A stretch of 5,003 nucleotides of DNA, from NCBI GenBank assembly GCA_031554725.1, contig JAVBUZ010000063.1, forward strand, positions 1-5,003. Reading direction: 5' to 3'. Within the stretch, counting starts at the first letter, position 1. Each line of letters begins with the position of its first letter. The notes below the pieces were generated by a model. The model ran no database searches. It was not told where the DNA came from and saw nothing but the letters and a program-made list of their open reading frames with translations. The stretch is from JAVBUZ01 sp031554725. GTDB lineage: Bacteria; Bacillota; Clostridia; Lachnospirales; Lachnospiraceae. Made by a program: the position numbers and the translations under genes. This document shows positions 1-5,003 of this stretch, one piece after another.

Positions 1-2054
1 TTTCTGCTTGTGAAAAAGAAGAAAACATGGAAGTTCAGGAAAAGTATTTTACTGTGGAATATGCACAAGAGATGGCGATAGAGCGACCGATGCAAGTTAT
101 TTGCGGACAAGAGAGTGCCTGGGTTGTTACAGGTATAAAGAGTGACTTTATCTATAAACTTCCATATGATTCAAGCACAGTAAAGATAGAAGAAATTGAA
201 TGGAAGCCAGGAGAAGGAGATTACTCTATCGTAAATATAATGGAGCAAAAAGGAACGCTCTATGCGCAGATACAGGATATGGAGAATAACACTATTGAAA
301 TACGCAAAAGACTTCTAAGCGGTGCGTGGAATGATGTCATGACCATAAAAACAGAGAATAGAGAAATCTACGCTGTTGTTGGTAGTGGCTTTTTTGTGGA
401 TGATAGTGAAAATGTATATCTTGTAGAGGGGGATAAGGTAATACGTTTTGAAGAAAATGGGCAGCGGACCTATGTGTATGAACTAAAAGGCAGTATTGGC
501 TTGTTTTTAGAAAACGGAAACGGAAATGTGGAATGTATAACAACGAATACAGATGGAATTACACTGTATGAATTTATAGAAGGTAAAGTAGAAAAAAAGT
601 GGACACAAAAGGAAGTTATAGGAGAGATACACGGTATTAGAAGTAGCGAAGAAGGGACATTGTGTCTAGTAACAAATAATGAGATTTTATTCCTTGATAG
701 GGAAACTGGTAGTTTGCTTGCAAGGTTAGATTTGCTAAAGCTTGGAATCTCATCGATTTTAGCAGGGGTTATGGATGAAAAAGTGGGAACCCTTCAACTA
801 TATAGTGCTGTGGGGAGTGGTCAAGAGGGTTTGCGCTATAGCTTGCTAAAAGAACAGGAGGAATATACTGAGCAACGAATAGAGCTAGTATACGGAGTAA
901 ACTCAGGGATAAATGCAGATAGTGCCTCAAGTATTATGACAGCCATTAACAGATTTAATCAGGAAAATAAAGACTATTACATTACAGTCAAAAAATATGA
1001 TGGTTGGTTTAGCATGGAACGTTTGCATGCAGATATGGCAGGCGGAAATGGGCCAGATATCATAGATATGAGTTATTCGGAATATTATGAATCCTATGTA
1101 AAAAATGGTTATCTTGAAGATTTATCTCCTTATCTAGAGCAGTCTCAGTACAAGGATGATATTATCTGGAATGTTCTGGATACATACAGAATAGATGGTG
1201 GACTATATCTTATGGTACCCCAATTTCAGCTTTGTGGATTAGCGATACATCCAGAGTATGAAGCATCTTTAGAAGAATGGAACATGGAGACATTCCTTGA
1301 ACTTATTGAAAGAAACAGTTGGGAAAAGGCTATATTTGATGGTAGAGCAGGGGATCCAGAGACGCTCCTACGTTATTTGTTTTATGGCAGGCAGGAAGAG
1401 TTTATAAGCTGGGAGGAGCAGGAAGCATCTTTTGAAAAGCAAGAGTTTATGGATATGCTTGTACTTTGTAAAGAGTATGCAGATGCGGATTGGCCATATG
1501 CGGAGGAATGGAGTAATCAGGAACATAGGTGGAATACATTATGTCACAGTGTCCAAATAGGGGGATTTTTGAGTAGCTATTTAGGAGATGTGGCTGTTTA
1601 CGGCAGAGAATATCCAATTTACGGGTATCCGACACTTGCAGGACAGATTTATGGAATTGACGCATGTGCAGATAGCTGCGCCATTTATGCTAAAAGCAAG
1701 AAGAAAAAGGCAGCTTGGGAATTAATAGAAAGTTTATTATGTGATTCAAATAAAAAATACACAGGAGTTGCAAATCCTGGACTTCAAATTAGAAGCTCAG
1801 TTTTGAAAGAATTGGCAGAGGAAGAGAAGGACATGCGACTTCGTATAGGGAAAGAGTTTTTTACAATTAGTGATAAAGAAATTTCAATTGTGGAGGATAT
1901 CATCTACAACGCCCAGCTAAGCAATGTTTCTATAGACTGGAATATTTGGTCTGTGATACGAGAAGAAACAGCCCCATACTTCGCAGGAGATAAGACGGTA
2001 GAAGCGGTAGCACATATTATACAGAGCAGGGTGCAGATTATTCTAGAGGAATAA
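1..2054 (+). CDS. Solute-binding lipoprotein with an N-terminal beta-rich domain (5'-truncated by window edge)
   Basis: Seen: the reading frame is open from the first base. Codons at positions 3-11 read Ser-Ala-Cys, followed by Glu-Lys-Glu-Glu-Asn and the Met at 27. That is the end of a lipobox with an acidic, charged start to the mature protein. The ATG at 27 is therefore internal, has no ribosome binding site, and the true start lies upstream; the gene ends with TAA at 2052-2054. Numbering from Met27, residues 1 to about 280 are rich in short strands with repeated beta-type segments and resemble a beta-propeller-like sensor, without a clear named motif. From about residue 285 a family 1 extracellular solute-binding fold begins, with an INRFNQENKDY segment, then GGNGPDIIDM and a YLEDLSPYLEQ segment, all typical of ABC sugar-binding proteins. 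Known: such proteins are anchored by lipid outside the membrane and hand ligands to an ABC permease. No permease is in view, so the ligand is unknown and a sensory role is possible. The solute-binding call is good; the N-terminal fold is a guess. Confidence 0.85.
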   Translation, partial: SACEKEENMEVQEKYFTVEYAQEMAIERPMQVICGQESAWVVTGIKSDFIYKLPYDSSTVKIEEIEWKPGEGDYSIVNIMEQKGTLYAQIQDMENNTIEIRKRLLSGAWNDVMTIKTENREIYAVVGSGFFVDDSENVYLVEGDKVIRFEENGQRTYVYELKGSIGLFLENGNGNVECITTNTDGITLYEFIEGKVEKKWTQKEVIGEIHGIRSSEEGTLCLVTNNEILFLDRETGSLLARLDLLKLGISSILAGVMDEKVGTLQLYSAVGSGQEGLRYSLLKEQEEYTEQRIELVYGVNSGINADSASSIMTAINRFNQENKDYYITVKKYDGWFSMERLHADMAGGNGPDIIDMSYSEYYESYVKNGYLEDLSPYLEQSQYKDDIIWNVLDTYRIDGGLYLMVPQFQLCGLAIHPEYEASLEEWNMETFLELIERNSWEKAIFDGRAGDPETLLRYLFYGRQEEFISWEEQEASFEKQEFMDMLVLCKEYADADWPYAEEWSNQEHRWNTLCHSVQIGGFLSSYLGDVAVYGREYPIYGYPTLAGQIYGIDACADSCAIYAKSKKKKAAWELIESLLCDSNKKYTGVANPGLQIRSSVLKELAEEEKDMRLRIGKEFFTISDKEISIVEDIIYNAQLSNVSIDWNIWSVIREETAPYFAGDKTVEAVAHIIQSRVQIILEE

Positions 2055-2079
2055 TTAAGACCTCAAATTGAAACGTCAA

Positions 2080-2098
2080 TTGTAAAACGAAATTCCCG
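2080..2098 (+). repeat. Left terminal inverted repeat of the relic element
   Basis: The sequence TTGTAAAACGAAATTCCCG pairs in inverted orientation with 2335-2353 at 17 of 19 positions. Its inner end also forms the left arm of a local hairpin, TTCCCG (2093-2098) with CGGGAA (2105-2110). Confidence 0.6.
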
Positions 2099-2110
2099 TT
2101 TGAGCGGGAA
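2093..2110 (+). other. Stem-loop at the left end of the relic element
   Basis: TTCCCG (2093-2098) and CGGGAA (2105-2110) form a perfect 6-base-pair stem with a 6-base loop. No T-run follows, so it is not an intrinsic terminator by itself. It could protect the 3' end of the lipoprotein mRNA, or belong to the element's leader RNA. Confidence 0.5.
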
Positions 2111-2156
2111 AGATAATTACAAATAGAATAGTAAGTGCCAGAGAAAGCGGTGTTAT

Positions 2157-2194
2157 AAACAGAAGGAAAGCAGAAATGTTCCCCTTCTGTTTTT
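2157..2194 (+). terminator. Rho-independent terminator
   Basis: ACAGAAGG (2159-2166) pairs perfectly with CCTTCTGT (2183-2190). The stem extends to 10 pairs with AAA before and TTT after it, and the right arm runs into a T5 tract (2190-2194). The loop is long (16 bases), and GGAA/TTCC pairing at its base can partly close it. It would end transcription coming from the lipoprotein gene about 100 bases after its stop. It sits inside the relic element, so it may be the element's own barrier to outside transcription. Confidence 0.65.
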
Positions 2195-2233
2195 CTATGT
2201 TATATTTGAGATGCCAGCGGAGAAAGGACCATT

Positions 2234-2284
2234 ATGGCTAAAATTTTAGGATACGAAGACCGTCTGGAAATCGAAAGCGGATAA
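2234..2284 (+). pseudogene. 5' fragment of an IS30-like transposase gene
   Basis: Seen: ATG at 2234 opens a 16-codon frame, MAKILGYEDRLEIESG, ending at TAA (2282-2284). GGAG lies upstream at 2219-2222. Known: IS30-type transposases of low-GC Gram-positives often begin with a short lead-in, then a Tyr/Phe-x-Asp/Glu-Arg-Leu-x-Ile-Glu segment that opens the first helix-turn-helix. This peptide matches that pattern up to the point where it stops. Another frame open at 2288-2362 ends in RGVNFVLQNL-stop across the right inverted repeat and could be the remnant of the 3' end; that part is speculative. The family call comes from memory of the motif, not from an alignment. Confidence 0.4.
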
Positions 2285-2334
2285 AGTAACAGTATAACTA
2301 CGCAGGGCGCCGGGAAAAAAAGGGACAAAAGAGG

Positions 2335-2353
2335 CGTGAATTTCGTGTTACAA
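2335..2353 (-). repeat. Right terminal inverted repeat of the relic element
   Basis: The reverse complement of these bases is TTGTAACACGAAATTCACG, differing from the left repeat (2080-2098) at two positions. The match does not continue outside the repeat, as expected for element ends. Confidence 0.6.
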
Positions 2354-2359
2354 AATTTG

Positions 2360-2385
2360 TAAGACAAAACTGACGTCTTATTTTG
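2360..2385 (+). terminator. Weak stem-loop with T-rich tail
   Basis: TAAGAC (2360-2365) pairs with GTCTTA (2375-2380) across a 9-base loop and is followed by TTTTG. The 6-pair stem is AT-rich, so it is at best a weak terminator. It begins just outside the right inverted repeat, in the agr leader region. Confidence 0.25.
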
Positions 2386-2490
2386 ATACGCATTTTTTCC
2401 TGTTAGGGGTCAATTATAACATAAATTTCAAGAGAAAAATGGGAAAGTCGGATTATATTCGAGCGAAGTCGAGAGCACTCCTCTTAGATT

Positions 2491-2512
2491 GCCTTTTTGT
2501 GCTGAAAAGGGC
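2491..2512 (+). other. Stem-loop in the leader region upstream of agrB
   Basis: GCCTTTTT (2491-2498) pairs with AAAAGGGC (2505-2512) with one T-G wobble, leaving a 6-base loop GTGCTG. No T-run follows. It ends 19 bases before the proposed -35 box of the agrB promoter. It could be an operator-like inverted repeat, or an RNA structure if transcription starts further upstream. Confidence 0.4.
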
Positions 2513-2530
2513 CGTTTGGTGCGGGAAGAG

Positions 2531-2559
2531 TTTAAAAATACCAGATATTAGGATATAAA
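2531..2559 (+). promoter_or_regulatory. Candidate sigma-A promoter for agrBD
   Basis: TTTAAA (2531-2536, 4 of 6 matches to TTGACA) is separated by exactly 17 bases from TATAAA (2554-2559, 5 of 6 matches to TATAAT). Transcription would start near 2566, about 40 bases before the agrB start. The weak -35 box suggests help from an activator. The region is AT-rich, so chance matches are possible. Confidence 0.4.
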
Positions 2560-2587
2560 GGAGTAAGGGGAGCAAAACATTATATAT

Positions 2588-2596
2588 AAAGGGGGA
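2588..2596 (+). promoter_or_regulatory. Ribosome binding site of agrB
   Basis: AAAGGGGGA ends 10 bases before the ATG at 2607. An earlier AAAGGAG at 2558-2564 has no ATG, GTG or TTG in a useful position, so the ATG at 2607 is the best start. Confidence 0.6.
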
Positions 2597-2606
2597 TTTC
2601 TGTAAT

Positions 2607-3197
2607 ATGAGGACAAGCGTTGAATATATAACAAAATGTCTTTTTGAAAATGAAATGATAGAAGAATCGCAGATAGAACTTTATAAATACGGCTTAGAAC
2701 GCTTTTTGTATAAAATGGTAAGCTATTTGACATTACTTCTATTAGCACTTCACATGAAATTATTTATTCAGAGTGCAGTTTTCCTGATATTTTTTATATT
2801 GTTACGTGAGCGAACTGGCGGATATCACGCATCGACAAAACTAAGATGCTTTATAGGAACAATTGGAATATATATTTTACCCATGAAGTTAGTGATTCCA
2901 ATATTGATAGAAAATAATATTATAGCATGGATTTTGCTTATATTATCAACACTACTAATCTACATATGGGCGCCTGTGAATCATCCGAATCTGCAATTTG
3001 ATGAAGGAGAAGTAATGATGTATAGAGATAAGGCAAGAAAAATATTAGCAGTAGAGATAACTATTATTTTTTTCTCAACTATATTTAATGCTGAAAAGTC
3101 ATTGATTATATCTGAGATATTAGGAATAACATTATGTGCATTTTTGATAAGCATTGCAAAAATAATAAAGCAGGAGGTTGGAAATGGGGAAGGTTAA
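2607..3197 (+). CDS. agrB: AgrB-family autoinducer-processing membrane protease
   Basis: Seen: 196 residues, close to the usual AgrB length of about 190-210. The segment RERTGGYHASTKLRC (residues 67-81) carries the family signature, with His74 and Cys81 seven residues apart, the same spacing as the catalytic His and Cys of the staphylococcal enzyme. A second hallmark, APVNHPNLQ, lies at 122-130. Hydrophobic segments at about 38-50, 52-66, 82-101, 104-121, 146-160 and 168-186 fit the multi-pass topology. Known: AgrB is a membrane cysteine endopeptidase. It cleaves the C-terminal part of AgrD, holds the peptide as a thioester and helps form the thiolactone ring before export. Neighbours: the last 14 bases overlap the AgrD-like gene, which implies translational coupling. 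No agrC or agrA is in the window. The family call is near certain; the exact signal is inferred from its partner. Confidence 0.95.
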   Translation: MRTSVEYITKCLFENEMIEESQIELYKYGLERFLYKMVSYLTLLLLALHMKLFIQSAVFLIFFILLRERTGGYHASTKLRCFIGTIGIYILPMKLVIPILIENNIIAWILLILSTLLIYIWAPVNHPNLQFDEGEVMMYRDKARKILAVEITIIFFSTIFNAEKSLIISEILGITLCAFLISIAKIIKQEVGNGEG

Positions 3198-3378
3198 GAA
3201 AGGTACATTATTGTTAGCTAAAAAGGTGGCAGAATTAGAAGTGGATATGAAGAAATTAGGATGGCCACCAGACTGTTTAGGTTTACTATATCAGCCTAGG
3301 AGGCCCCAAATAAGAGAGGTAGTAGTAAGTGTGGACGAAAAATATAGATTAATTGGAAGGAGGGGCGTTAAATATTAA
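3184..3378 (+). CDS. agrD: AgrD-like cyclic peptide autoinducer precursor
   Basis: Seen: 64 residues starting at the ATG at 3184, placed 6 bases after AGGAGG (3172-3177). A TTG at 3178 is in frame but abuts the Shine-Dalgarno, so it is an unlikely start. Residues 1-25 form a Lys-rich amphipathic segment (LLLAKKVAELEVDMKKL), like the AgrD membrane-binding helix. Next comes GWPPDCLGLLYQPRRP with a single Cys31. The YQP-R-R-P block fits the Tyr/His-Gln-Pro-basic-x-Pro recognition motif that follows the signal in clostridial AgrD proteins. By family rule the thiolactone ring is Cys plus the next four residues, here CLGLL, with cleavage before Tyr36; the exported tail would end in WPPD. Odd: about 23 residues follow Pro41 (to Tyr64), where AgrD proteins usually have about 10. 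The mature N-terminal cut cannot be read from the sequence. Confidence 0.85.
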   Translation: MGKVKKGTLLLAKKVAELEVDMKKLGWPPDCLGLLYQPRRPQIREVVVSVDEKYRLIGRRGVKY

Positions 3379-3379
3379 G

Positions 3380-3395
3380 AGTAATACTTATTACT
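3380..3395. repeat. 16-base perfect palindrome downstream of agrD
   Basis: AGTAATACTTATTACT reads as AGTAATA, a CT centre, then TATTACT, starting one base after the agrD stop codon. No T-run follows, so termination is unlikely. It has the form of an operator for a dimeric regulator, or of a small hairpin between agrD and the amidase gene. Confidence 0.5.
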
Positions 3396-3396
3396 G

Positions 3397-3440
3397 AAAA
3401 AGGTACAAAGAAACTGATAAAAGGTATATTACAAGAAACT
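3397..3440 (+). promoter_or_regulatory. Tandem direct repeat upstream of the secreted amidase gene
   Basis: Two imperfect copies follow each other: AAAAAGGTA plus CAAAGAAACT (3397-3415), and AAAAGGTA, four extra bases, then ACAAGAAACT (3419-3440). The AGGTA parts start 21 bases apart (about two helical turns) and the GAAACT parts 25 bases apart. TATATT at 3425-3430 could be a -10 box without a good -35. This layout fits an activator-dependent promoter, but the copies may also be chance similarity in A-rich DNA. Confidence 0.35.
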
Positions 3441-3460
3441 ATTTATAGGAGGATAAGTCA

Positions 3461-4585
3461 ATGAAAAGTTGTATAAGAAAAACACTATTAAGTCTTGCCA
3501 TAGCAGCTGGCTCTTTTCTACTAACAGATAGTAGTAAGCTGACAGCATTTGCAAGTGAAGCTACTATTTTTGACAATCAGGGCATAAAGCTTAGTGAGCA
3601 GAAGATTGGACAATTATGGGACCAAGTTCAAACAGATATAGAAAAAAGCTATGCAGGCGTTTATACATTTGATAATTATGATGTGAAACTAATAGAAGCA
3701 GAGCAAGAAGATGGTAGCTATATTATAAATCTAGACATTATGGCTGATATGACATTAATCAGAAATCCAGAACAATGTCCTATGATTATTGGAATGAAAG
3801 ACGCGGCAAGCTTAATAGAAGATTCATTTGAAAAAGAGCGTGCAAATGATGTAATAAGTGAATATTTAGATGAGTTTATGCAATATTATGATGTTCCTAT
3901 CCAGACAGGGTTTTTATACCAAGTACATATACCTACTAGCAGTAATTATTCAAAGAATAGAGTAATGGATATGCAGATTTATCATAGAATCGATTTAGAG
4001 GATGAAAAAGTGTTGCTAACTCCTATAGAGATGAATCCTTTTTTTACGGAAATGATGGAGGAAAATGATGGCGCTGAAATATTAAACAGTGCTCTGAACG
4101 CTTCTACAAGAGGGTTAATGAGGGCAGTATCATATAATAGGGCAGCAGCGGTTACTTATGCTATTAACCATGCTACGGATGAGCCGGAATTTACAAACGA
4201 AAACCATGGTAGTGATTGTGCAAATTTTGTATCCAAGTGCTTAAATGCTGGTGGTATTCCAGCTGATGTTGCTGGGGAATGGTATCCTGGTGCAACATGG
4301 GCATCACTTGGCGGAAAACATTGGTTTCGTACAGGATATAATGTAGATAATGGTGGCGTAATACTTTATATGAAAGACAAAGGTTATTTTTCCTCATGTT
4401 CTGTGAGCCAAGTAAATACAGGGTGCATAATGTATTGGAATAATACTAGCCACGTAGCACTAGTAACACAATGTGATGGTAGTACAATTAAATATTCCGA
4501 GCATTCAAGTACAAAAAAAGATGCCACATTCTATACTTATAATGCGAACAGTCAGAGCATAACTTTTTATAAATCTAACATTTGA
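3461..4585 (+). CDS. Secreted protein with C-terminal Amidase_6-type domain
   Basis: Seen: 374 residues; ATG at 3461 lies 8 bases after AGGAGG (3447-3452). A Sec signal peptide is clear, with basic residues at 2-7, a hydrophobic core at about 9-21 and a likely cut after Ala31 (AFA) or Ala34. Residues 35 to about 215 form an N-terminal region of unknown family. From Tyr225 the putative amidase domain begins: YNRAAAVTYAINHA, then SDCANFVSKCLNAGG with Cys253 as likely nucleophile, SHVALVT with His331 as likely catalytic base, and YSEHSS at 345-350. Known: this Firmicutes domain (Amidase_6, Pfam PF12671) belongs to the NlpC/P60-CHAP-papain superfamily and is thought to cut amide or peptide bonds, often in cell walls. 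Neighbours: it follows agrD by 82 bases and precedes another secreted protein. Substrate and target cell are unknown. Both core catalytic residues are present, so an active enzyme is expected. Confidence 0.85.
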   Translation: MKSCIRKTLLSLAIAAGSFLLTDSSKLTAFASEATIFDNQGIKLSEQKIGQLWDQVQTDIEKSYAGVYTFDNYDVKLIEAEQEDGSYIINLDIMADMTLIRNPEQCPMIIGMKDAASLIEDSFEKERANDVISEYLDEFMQYYDVPIQTGFLYQVHIPTSSNYSKNRVMDMQIYHRIDLEDEKVLLTPIEMNPFFTEMMEENDGAEILNSALNASTRGLMRAVSYNRAAAVTYAINHATDEPEFTNENHGSDCANFVSKCLNAGGIPADVAGEWYPGATWASLGGKHWFRTGYNVDNGGVILYMKDKGYFSSCSVSQVNTGCIMYWNNTSHVALVTQCDGSTIKYSEHSSTKKDATFYTYNANSQSITFYKSNI

Positions 4586-4674
4586 CTTTATTGTGGAAAT
4601 ACCTGCCCAAAGAGGACATCACTTATGGAATAATAAATGATTAGGCTAGAAATCAGTATTTTAATATTTGTTAA

Positions 4675-4690
4675 GCGTATTATAGTACGC
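4675..4690. repeat. Short inverted repeat upstream of the last gene
   Basis: GCGTA (4675-4679) and TACGC (4686-4690) are separated by six bases. TATTAT (4678-4683), a possible -10 box, lies within it, so a bound regulator could block transcription. The repeat ends 13 bases before the start codon. No convincing -35 box is seen. The rest of the 118-base gap (4586-4703) shows no terminator. Confidence 0.3.
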
Positions 4691-4703
4691 GGATTGGAGT
4701 AAA

Positions 4704-5003
4704 ATGAAAGAAAAGGTAAAAAAGTTTAGTGTTGTAACATTACCAATAATATGTGTCACGCTTATGTGCTCGGTGCTTAGTGTACAGGCAGGGGTACCTT
4801 ATACAGAGGGAACATTTCAAGCGGGGAGTACATATGGTAAGCTGGAGGTAGGAATCCAGAATACCTATGGATATGCTAATGTGTCGGCTAGCGGTGGATG
4901 GGTAGTGGATGCTAATTTGAGTGGCTCTATTACATATGCAGCGGCTACTGGGACAAGTGATAAATATTTCTCTCATTCTTCACATGAAAGATCATATACG
5001 GAG
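4704..5003 (+). CDS. Secreted protein of unknown family (3' end outside window)
   Basis: Seen: ATG at 4704, preceded by GGAG at 4696-4699 (spacing 4 bases, slightly short). The frame stays open for exactly 100 codons to the window end. Residues 1-29 form a Sec signal peptide: MKEKVKK, a hydrophobic core with two Cys (17 and 22), and a VQA cut site before Gly30. The mature part seen (71 residues) is rich in Gly, Ser, Thr, Tyr and Ala, has no Cys, and alternates polar and apolar residues as in beta-structure (GKLEVGIQ, YANVSASGGWVV, GSITYAAA). It ends with a His- and Ser-rich stretch, YFSHSSHERSY. I do not recognise the family. Its position after the agr pair and the secreted amidase suggests an exported effector or surface protein, but this is inference. 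The start and signal peptide are well supported. Confidence 0.75.
   Translation, partial: MKEKVKKFSVVTLPIICVTLMCSVLSVQAGVPYTEGTFQAGSTYGKLEVGIQNTYGYANVSASGGWVVDANLSGSITYAAATGTSDKYFSHSSHERSYTE

Larger units (their letters stand above)
2080..2353. mobile_element. Relic insertion element, MITE-like (IS30-type remnant)
   Basis: Seen: bases 2080-2098 and the reverse complement of 2335-2353 match at 17 of 19 positions, giving terminal inverted repeats around a 274-base segment. Inside lie a leader with an intrinsic terminator and a 16-codon ORF that starts like an IS30-family transposase and then stops. The flanks carry AA on both sides (2078-2079 and 2354-2355), compatible with a 2-base target duplication but too short to be evidence. 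Inference: this is an internally deleted insertion sequence that kept both ends. It lies 25 bases after the lipoprotein stop codon, a common neutral insertion place. It encodes no functional transposase, so movement would need one supplied in trans. The exact ends may differ by a few bases. Confidence 0.55.

Noticed and set aside
27..29. ATG at 27 as the start of the solute-binding protein
   Set aside because: The frame is open upstream and encodes Ser-Ala-Cys of a lipobox, and no ribosome binding site precedes this ATG.
337..1665. Open frames on the - strand at 337-543 and 1447-1665
   Set aside because: They lie opposite a well-supported coding gene, and their His/Tyr/Pro-rich translations look like antisense shadows.
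2413..2421. Extended -10 box (TGTTATAAT) on the - strand, pointing to the relic element
   Set aside because: No -35 box is found at 16-18 bases; the nearest TTGAAA is only 7 bases away. No - strand gene would be served.
2055..2606. Riboswitch, CRISPR array or tRNA in the long non-coding stretch
   Set aside because: No spaced repeats, no tRNA cloverleaf and no known riboswitch core could be seen; only the relic element, hairpins and a promoter-like pair were found.
2548..2748. Open frame on the - strand across the agrB start
   Set aside because: It is antisense to the agrB promoter, ribosome binding site and first codons, and its translation resembles no known family.
3178..3183. TTG at 3178 as the agrD start
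   Set aside because: It directly touches the AGGAGG at 3172-3177, leaving no spacing. The ATG at 3184 has a 6-base spacing.
4191..4976. Open frames on the - strand at 4191-4397 and 4740-4976
   Set aside because: They are antisense to the amidase catalytic region and to the signal-peptide-bearing last gene, so they are shadows.
4704..5003. Lactococcin 972-type bacteriocin
   Set aside because: The Tyr-His-Ser-rich stretch recalls that family superficially, but the His spacing and the Gly-Trp pattern do not fit, and the 3' end is missing.

Overview
The window is AT-rich DNA from a low-GC Gram-positive bacterium, most likely a clostridium of the Lachnospiraceae type. This rests on the codon use, the strong AGGAGG-like ribosome binding sites, the lipoprotein and Sec signal peptides, and the protein families present. 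All five recognisable protein genes are on the + strand. The genus cannot be fixed from the sequence.

Layout. (1) Positions 1-2054 hold the 3' part of a large lipoprotein gene. Codons before the first in-window ATG read Ser-Ala-Cys, the end of a lipobox, so the true start lies upstream. The protein has an N-terminal beta-rich half and a C-terminal ABC-type solute-binding domain. (2) Positions 2055-2606 are a 552-base non-coding stretch. They contain a small relic mobile element (about 2080-2353) with 19-base imperfect terminal inverted repeats, an internal intrinsic terminator and the first 16 codons of what looks like an IS30-type transposase. This is followed by a leader with hairpins and a plausible sigma-A promoter. 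(3) Positions 2607-3378 hold an agr-type quorum-sensing pair: an AgrB cysteine protease and transporter, overlapped by 14 bases by a short AgrD-like precursor whose predicted ring is Cys-Leu-Gly-Leu-Leu. (4) Positions 3379-3460 are a short regulatory-looking gap with a 16-base palindrome and a tandem direct repeat. (5) Positions 3461-4585 encode a secreted protein with a C-terminal Amidase_6-type (papain-like/NlpC-like) domain. (6) From 4704 to the window end is the start of a second secreted protein of unknown family, cut by the window edge.

How the parts may work together. AgrB would cleave AgrD and form a thiolactone signal peptide, which is exported. The two following genes both encode exported proteins on the same strand, so they are reasonable candidates for co-expression with, or control by, the signal. 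No AgrC histidine kinase or AgrA/LytTR regulator lies in the window, so the receptor is outside it or absent. The upstream solute-binding lipoprotein is separated from the agr pair by the terminator-bearing relic element and is probably a separate transcription unit.

The most interesting content is the AgrD-like peptide with its unusually long tail, its linkage to two secreted proteins, and the relic element between the transcription units.
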